Shown piece after piece: positions 59,885 to 64,000 of a DNA stretch of 64,000 nucleotides (within the stretch, counting starts at the first letter, position 1; each line of letters begins with the position of its first letter). The stretch covers positions 1-64,000 of the forward strand of contig JAQFVV010000453.1 of the NCBI GenBank assembly GCA_028023455.1. Reading direction: 5' to 3'. The position numbers and the translations under genes were made by a program. The notes under the pieces are model-generated. The model made no database searches, was not told where the DNA came from, and saw nothing but the letters and a program-made list of their open reading frames with translations. Origin of the DNA: Epiperipatus broadwayi (lineage: Eukaryota > Onychophora > Udeonychophora > Euonychophora > Peripatidae).

Positions 59885-60625
59885 GAGGGGATTTGAACCT
59901 GAATTTTCAAGCTCCTTCCAGTCAGCCACTATATATAATACAGCTGATGTACATGACCACATACAAGTGAATAAGATAAATGATCTCCAATACACAAATT
60001 TTGTGCTGAACTAGCACTCATCAATTGGCCTGGATTATCATCTCCCACATATATACAATAATTTCTCGGTTTATATTAAGATAGAAAATCTTCAAACTTT
60101 AATTGACTTCTTCATTCTCCAACTCTTCAGCCATCCATATTATTAAAAATCTAATGATGGCTCATTCAAATCCCCTTTAATTATATCTAGCTTAGGTATA
60201 GATGCTATACTTGGTTTTAAATATTACAGATTCAACCTGTATTCTGCTTTTACATATGAGAGGTCAGAGTGCCTTACAGTTAACATGGGTATGACAACAA
60301 AATCGGTAAACAAGGGCTTTGAACATGCCATCATCAGATTTTTAATAGTATGAATGGGAGAAAAGTTGGAGAGTAGAGATGATTGGAGCCTGTCCATTAA
60401 AGTTTGAAGACTTGCTATCTTAATATAAACCGAGCACTGATTATATATATATATATGGGTGAGGTGATGATTTAGGCCAACTGATGAGTTATGATTCAGC
60501 ACAAAATGCATATATTGGAGATCATTTATCTTCTTCATATGTATACATGGTCATGTGTATCATCTGAGTAAGATATAGTGGATGACTGAAAGAAAATTGA
60601 AAGTCTAAGTTCAAATCTATTAATA
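59885..60625. repeat. H1-type fold-back, about 740 bp
   Basis: The left arm (59885 to about 60180) is minus-oriented H1 and the right arm (about 60290-60625) is plus-oriented. The right arm has CUGAUGA (60481-60487) with CCAA/UUGG stem I (60477-60480 and 60515-60518), but the GAAA reads AAAA. The left arm has UUGAUGA (plus 60018-60024). Both ribozymes should be inactive. Confidence 0.75.
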
Positions 60626-60890
60626 TTATATATATTTCCATTTTATCCGATTTCTGTACATAAATAATATATTTGGTACAATGAATTCTCCACACGTTGT
60701 ATATATACATTTTTACATAGACACACATACCTATATATAATATATTAATGTAAAATAATATTCATACAGAGTATTATTCTACATTAATATCTAGAATGGC
60801 AGAGCATGGAAATATAATTACTATATATAATATAATAGTACTAAAAAAAAGTCAGATGTCACATGACTTATATATAGCTTGCACTTACAA

Positions 60891-61116
60891 ATATGTAAAA
60901 TTAAGAGCATGCTGATGAGTTCTAAACAAGCTTTTTTTTTATATTTATGAATCTAATGTCCTAACTCCTCACTGAAGAGATCCATAGGTCGAAACCGGTA
61001 TGGGGAGGGGGACAATCCAAGATAAAAATGATTTGAATGCCTTCTTTTGTAGTAGCATTTATCATAAAAAAAAAAGCTTGTTTAGAGGTCATCAGCATGC
61101 TCTTAATTTTACATAT
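60891..61116. mobile_element. H5 element: 50-bp inverted ends around a hammerhead
   Basis: Left end 60891-60940 and right end 61066-61116 are inverted copies (ATGTAAAATTAAGAGCATGC...AAACAAGC) with about two mismatches. The interior is single copy and carries one complete hammerhead. TTGCAC occurs outside both ends (60879-60884, 61131-61136) but is too short to be a sure target duplication. No open frame is present. Confidence 0.7.
60965..61007 (+). ncRNA. Hammerhead ribozyme, complete core, H5 type
   Basis: Stem I: CUCCUCA (60965-60971) pairs with UGGGGAG (61001-61007) over 7 bp with one wobble. Core: CUGAAGA (60972-60978), allowed since position 7 varies. Stem II: GAUC (60979-60982) pairs with GGUC (60987-60990), loop CAUA. 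GAAA is at 60991-60994. Stem III: ACCGGU (60994-60999), a perfect palindrome. The cleavage base is A61000. Every invariant position is present. This is the best paired hammerhead in the window. Confidence 0.8.
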
Positions 61117-61119
61117 ATA

Positions 61120-61795
61120 TAATATAGTAATTGCACCTAGAATATATGAAAATAAATATTGGGTAATGGTTGCACACTCTGTTGCATATATATATATGTA
61201 AAATACAATACCCGTTATATATATATATATATTGGCGAAAACTTCTTATTAGGCGTTCTAGAGGTTTGAACACTTGCTGACATTAGATAAACAATTTTAG
61301 CTTTATACATAACTATTTAAAGTAATCTGTCTTCAAAGTTTGAAAATTTTTTAACACACATATATATTATATAATTAATCACAACAGGCACGCACATACA
61401 CTAATATATATATACACACACACTCATAACTAGATAAAGTAACATTGCATACGTATCATGAAAAACAAAGATAATTGTTTTTATTTACACCATTAAATTG
61501 ATAAATACTACTCACGGCTGGGTTAAATATATAATAAATAATATCTTCAAGTAAAATAGAAAATAAACATATAGAGAATTTAACGCTCTTGATTACATAC
61601 AAACTTTAATAGTGTTGATTGACATGCAGCATAAAATAACAGACTAGTGGTTCTTTTGACTATACAGGTGTTTTGGCTAAATATTCTGGTCAGGTGTGCT
61701 AAAGATTTAAAAAATATCCAACCATATTGGATAGTGATCAAAGATTTTAAAGCTTATATATACAACAGAGTGTATTTAAATCTTTTTAATATTTT
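61120..61795. other. AT-rich sequence with short TA/CA repeats
   Basis: Microsatellites near 61188, 61220 and 61405. No gene was recognised. Confidence 0.45.
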
Positions 61796-61803
61796 TTAGC
61801 CCT

Positions 61804-61950
61804 GCAGGCTTTAGCGCAGTGGTTGGCGTATCAGACTTTGGAATATAAGATTCTCGGATCAATTCCAGTAATGACTCTGGCAGGGTTTAGTGCAGCGGTG
61901 GCGTATCAGTTTCTGGAGTATACGATTCTCTGATCAATTCCTAACGGCAC
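61804..61950 (+). repeat. Dimeric tRNA-like SINE relic
   Basis: Two tandem units about 75 bp apart. Unit 1 has TTTAGCGCAGTGGTTGGCG (A-box region) and GGATCAATTCC (B-box-like). Unit 2 has TTTAGTGCAGCGGTGGCG and TGATCAATTCC. Both contain GTATCAG..TTGGAATATAAG-like anticodon arms. No poly-A or target duplication was identified. Confidence 0.6.
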
Positions 61951-61954
61951 TTCC

Positions 61955-63245
61955 ACAGTTCAAAGTTTTCATGAACTCTCTAGCAATTATCATGCACACA
62001 CATAATTATTTAAAAATGCTTGTTTCTAGGCTGATTATGCGTTTGGAAAATCCTAATTCATTTATTGTTCTGATGTTAATGCATTTCACTATTTGATAGT
62101 TGCTGGAAAATGTATATGCATCTGAAGATTATATGTTCGTATTAAAGAATAACCAGCATTCAATCTAGACTTTTTAAAGAGTTTCAATATAAGTTGACAA
62201 TATAAAAACCATAGTAAAGCAAAAGAATATTAAGTTCTATTATGAATATTTTTACTTATATTATATACATATCTAATAAACTTGATAATGCATATTTTCT
62301 AAATGTAAACGTACGGACTGCATAATGATCACTGGCTAAGTCACTAAATGAAGAACCAGTTATTCTGATGTAAAATTAGTTACATAATAGTTACAGACTA
62401 AGTTTGAACCATGAGCTTCTCGCTCTGATCATGAAATTAATTTGTCATAATAATTGCAACGAATGTATCAAACGAGTATATTTTCTAATTTGAAATATTT
62501 ACTGATGATTGTTGTAATAAGTGTAACAAATCTAAACAAATGTGTACCATAAAGATTTATACTGTAGTTGTATGCGTATTTTTTTTAATTAAAAAAAAGT
62601 ATATAGTAGTTGTAAAATAAAATTAACATAGTTATTATATAAATGATTTGCGTAGGAATAGTTTATAAATCATTATAAATTTTAAGATCTGATTTGAATT
62701 ATTGTGTATTACCTAATTAATAAACACTTGATTTTAAATAGCAGAAGATTGATAGAATATATTTTGGTCAAAGATATTGATGCATTAAAATTATCTGATG
62801 AAATTACTAATTCTCATTTGTTTGCCATTGCTGATGGCTAAATTTATTTCTTATTAAGTAGAATAGATAATAGCTTACATGATAGTATATATAGCTTGAT
62901 GTGTATATGTAGATAATGGAAGTAAATCTTTCCCTCAAATTATGAAGAATATCTAGTTTCATCTATTACTGATCCTTTGTTCAATATTTAGAGTGTTTTT
63001 CATTTCAAAAACTGAACAAACAAACAAATTGATACATGACATTTCTTTTCTGCTTTACAGGTATGGCATTTTTAGAATTATTCATTAACTTATGCTATTT
63101 GTAACACAAAATGAAACATTAAACACACACACACACATATATATATATATAGAATGTGTTTAATGTTTTATTTTGTATTTAATAAGTTAGTGAATAATTC
63201 TAAAATTGTCTTACCTGTCAAGCAGAAAAGTAATATTGTGTATCA
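61955..63245. other. Unrecognised AT-rich sequence
   Basis: A short inverted repeat lies around the CA/TA run at about 63080-63205: a block with ATTATTCATTAACTTA occurs on one side and TAAGTTAGTGAATAAT on the other. No gene was recognised. Confidence 0.45.
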
Positions 63246-63249
63246 AATT

Positions 63250-63545
63250 TTTTGTGGATGTATGTTATCATATATAGGAGAATTGAGGTGCATATTGGAA
63301 AAAGATTAAAGGAGCATGAATTGTTATACAAGCATGTGAAAAGGAAAAATAATAATGATGGTTTAATGATTGCTTCAGTTTTCTTAAATCATGAAAGGAC
63401 ATGTAAATATAAATTTAAATTTGATATTTTAAATGTTAAGATTCTTCATGAAGAGAGAAATCATAATAAAAAAAAAAATTAAGGAGGCAATTTTAATAAA
63501 TAGAAATAAACTGAATACAATTAATAGACAAGCTGCTAATATTAA
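63250..63545 (+). pseudogene. Penelope-like element GIY-YIG endonuclease fragment (family PLE-C)
   Basis: CGCMLSYIGEL (from about 63253) gives the YIG strand with CxC. After a one-base frameshift near 63280 comes GKRLKEHELLYKHVKRKNNN, then VFLNHERTC, FKFDILNVKILHEERN and, after another shift, KEAILINRNKLN. The order YIGE, RLKEH, NHE, IL.EE, KEAI is that of PLE nucleases. It matches the minus-strand relic at 39849-40082. The upstream RT is missing. Confidence 0.75.
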
Positions 63546-63705
63546 ATTTTAGGATTCATGAGCTTTGAGTTGATGATAATTGCTTACATTATGGTTTTTG
63601 AATTAAATGGCATTTAAGGAAGGTTAAGAAATTAACTGAAAATAGTTCTGTGGATTGAAAGGTTGTATATAATAATTAATTACCATTATATTTATTTTTA
63701 TTGCT

Positions 63706-63707
<2 letters not shown>

Positions 63708-63755
<48 letters not shown>
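63708..63755. repeat. (CA)n(TA)n microsatellite
   Basis: A CA run passes into a TA run at the edge of the H1 copy that follows. Confidence 0.9.
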
Positions 63756-63756
<1 letters not shown>

Positions 63757-63760
<4 letters not shown>

Positions 63761-64000
63761 GGGATTTGAACTCAAGAATTTCAAATTTCCTACAGCCATG
63801 TACTCCATCTTATACAACTGATACACATGATCACATACATGTGAAAAAGATAAAGGTTTTCCAAAAATACATATTTCATGCTGAACAAGCACTTATCAGT
63901 TGGTACAGATCATCATCTCCCACATACATATATAATCATAGTAAATCTTCACACTGTAATGGACAGACTTCAATTTTCTCCAACCTCTAACTCTTCATCC
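63757..64000 (-). repeat. H1-type hammerhead repeat, cut by window end
   Basis: GGGATTTGAACTCAAG starts the H1 block order. The copy runs off the window. On the minus strand the ribozyme segment (plus 63866-63906) has CCAA/UUGG stem I, core CUGAUAA (one change), stem II GUGCU/AGCAU and GAAA (plus 63874-63877). Stem III is AUAUGUAU, near-palindromic. Confidence 0.65.

Noticed and set aside
61640-61760. Hammerhead- or hAT-like words near AGTGGTTCTTTTGAC and ACAGGTGTTTTGGC
   Set aside because: No matching second terminus and the catalytic core is incomplete on both strands.

Overview
The window is AT-rich, gene-poor eukaryotic DNA. I see no convincing host protein-coding gene, no intact rRNA or tRNA gene and no CRISPR array. 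The content is transposable-element debris: Penelope-like retroelements (PLEs) with GIY-YIG endonuclease and reverse-transcriptase relics, CFDP2/RTE-type LINE 3' ends, piggyBac relics, a SPIN-like hAT element, tRNA-derived SINEs and many microsatellites. This mix suggests an invertebrate. A mollusc, perhaps a cephalopod, is my best guess, but nothing in the sequence proves it.

The main structure is a set of hammerhead-ribozyme (HHR) repeats, mostly arranged as inverted (fold-back) pairs. By eye there are at least five HHR types. Each has a CUGANGA core, a GAA(A) element and a very short, self-complementary stem III, and the stem III sequence differs between types. Type H1 is at 27.4, 35.5-36.5, 37.9-38.3, 59.9-60.6 and 63.8 kb. 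Type H2 is the terminal repeat of PLE family A, at 5.3, 21.0, 41.5-42.4 and 58.5 kb. Type H3 belongs to PLE family B, at 4.2-5.3, 7.7-8.3 and 27.9-28.3 kb, and often carries a tRNA-like A/B-box segment. Type H4 is at 10.2-11.5 kb, with two head-to-tail units of exactly 415 bp on each arm of an inverted repeat. Type H5 is at 60.9-61.1 kb, inside an element with 50-bp inverted ends. Three types keep a complete conserved core in at least one copy: H4 at 10918 and 11333, H1 at 38107, H5 at 60972. An H2 copy at 42017 keeps the core but has weak stems.

Layout. 0-4.2 kb: AT-rich, nothing recognised. 4.2-8.3 kb: PLE-B fold-backs, a PLE-A relic and a hairpin element. 9.0-10.1 kb: piggyBac relic (minus strand). 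10.2-11.5 kb: H4 array. 11.5-19 kb: mostly unrecognised. 20.0-21.3 kb: near-perfect 214-bp palindrome, then PLE-A ends. 22.6-25.3 kb: piggyBac relics flanked by direct repeats. 27.4-32 kb: HHR fold-back with target duplication and three LINE 3' ends. 34.3-35.1 kb: long AAT/AAC array. 35.5-46 kb: H1, PLE-A (RT plus endonuclease, interrupted by a SINE), PLE-C and PLE-D relics. 46-55.9 kb: mostly unrecognised, with one young SINE and a CTCF-like motif. 55.9-57.3 kb: SPIN-like element and a long LINE relic. 58.4-64 kb: H2 fold-back in a minisatellite, H1 fold-back, H5 element, tRNA-like dimer and PLE-C endonuclease.

How the parts relate: in families A and B the HHR lies on the same strand as the endonuclease relic, as expected for PLE terminal repeats. 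The small H2, H3, H4 and H5 units look like non-autonomous, self-cleaving passengers. The coding relics all carry stops or frameshifts. Database identity, age and activity were not tested.
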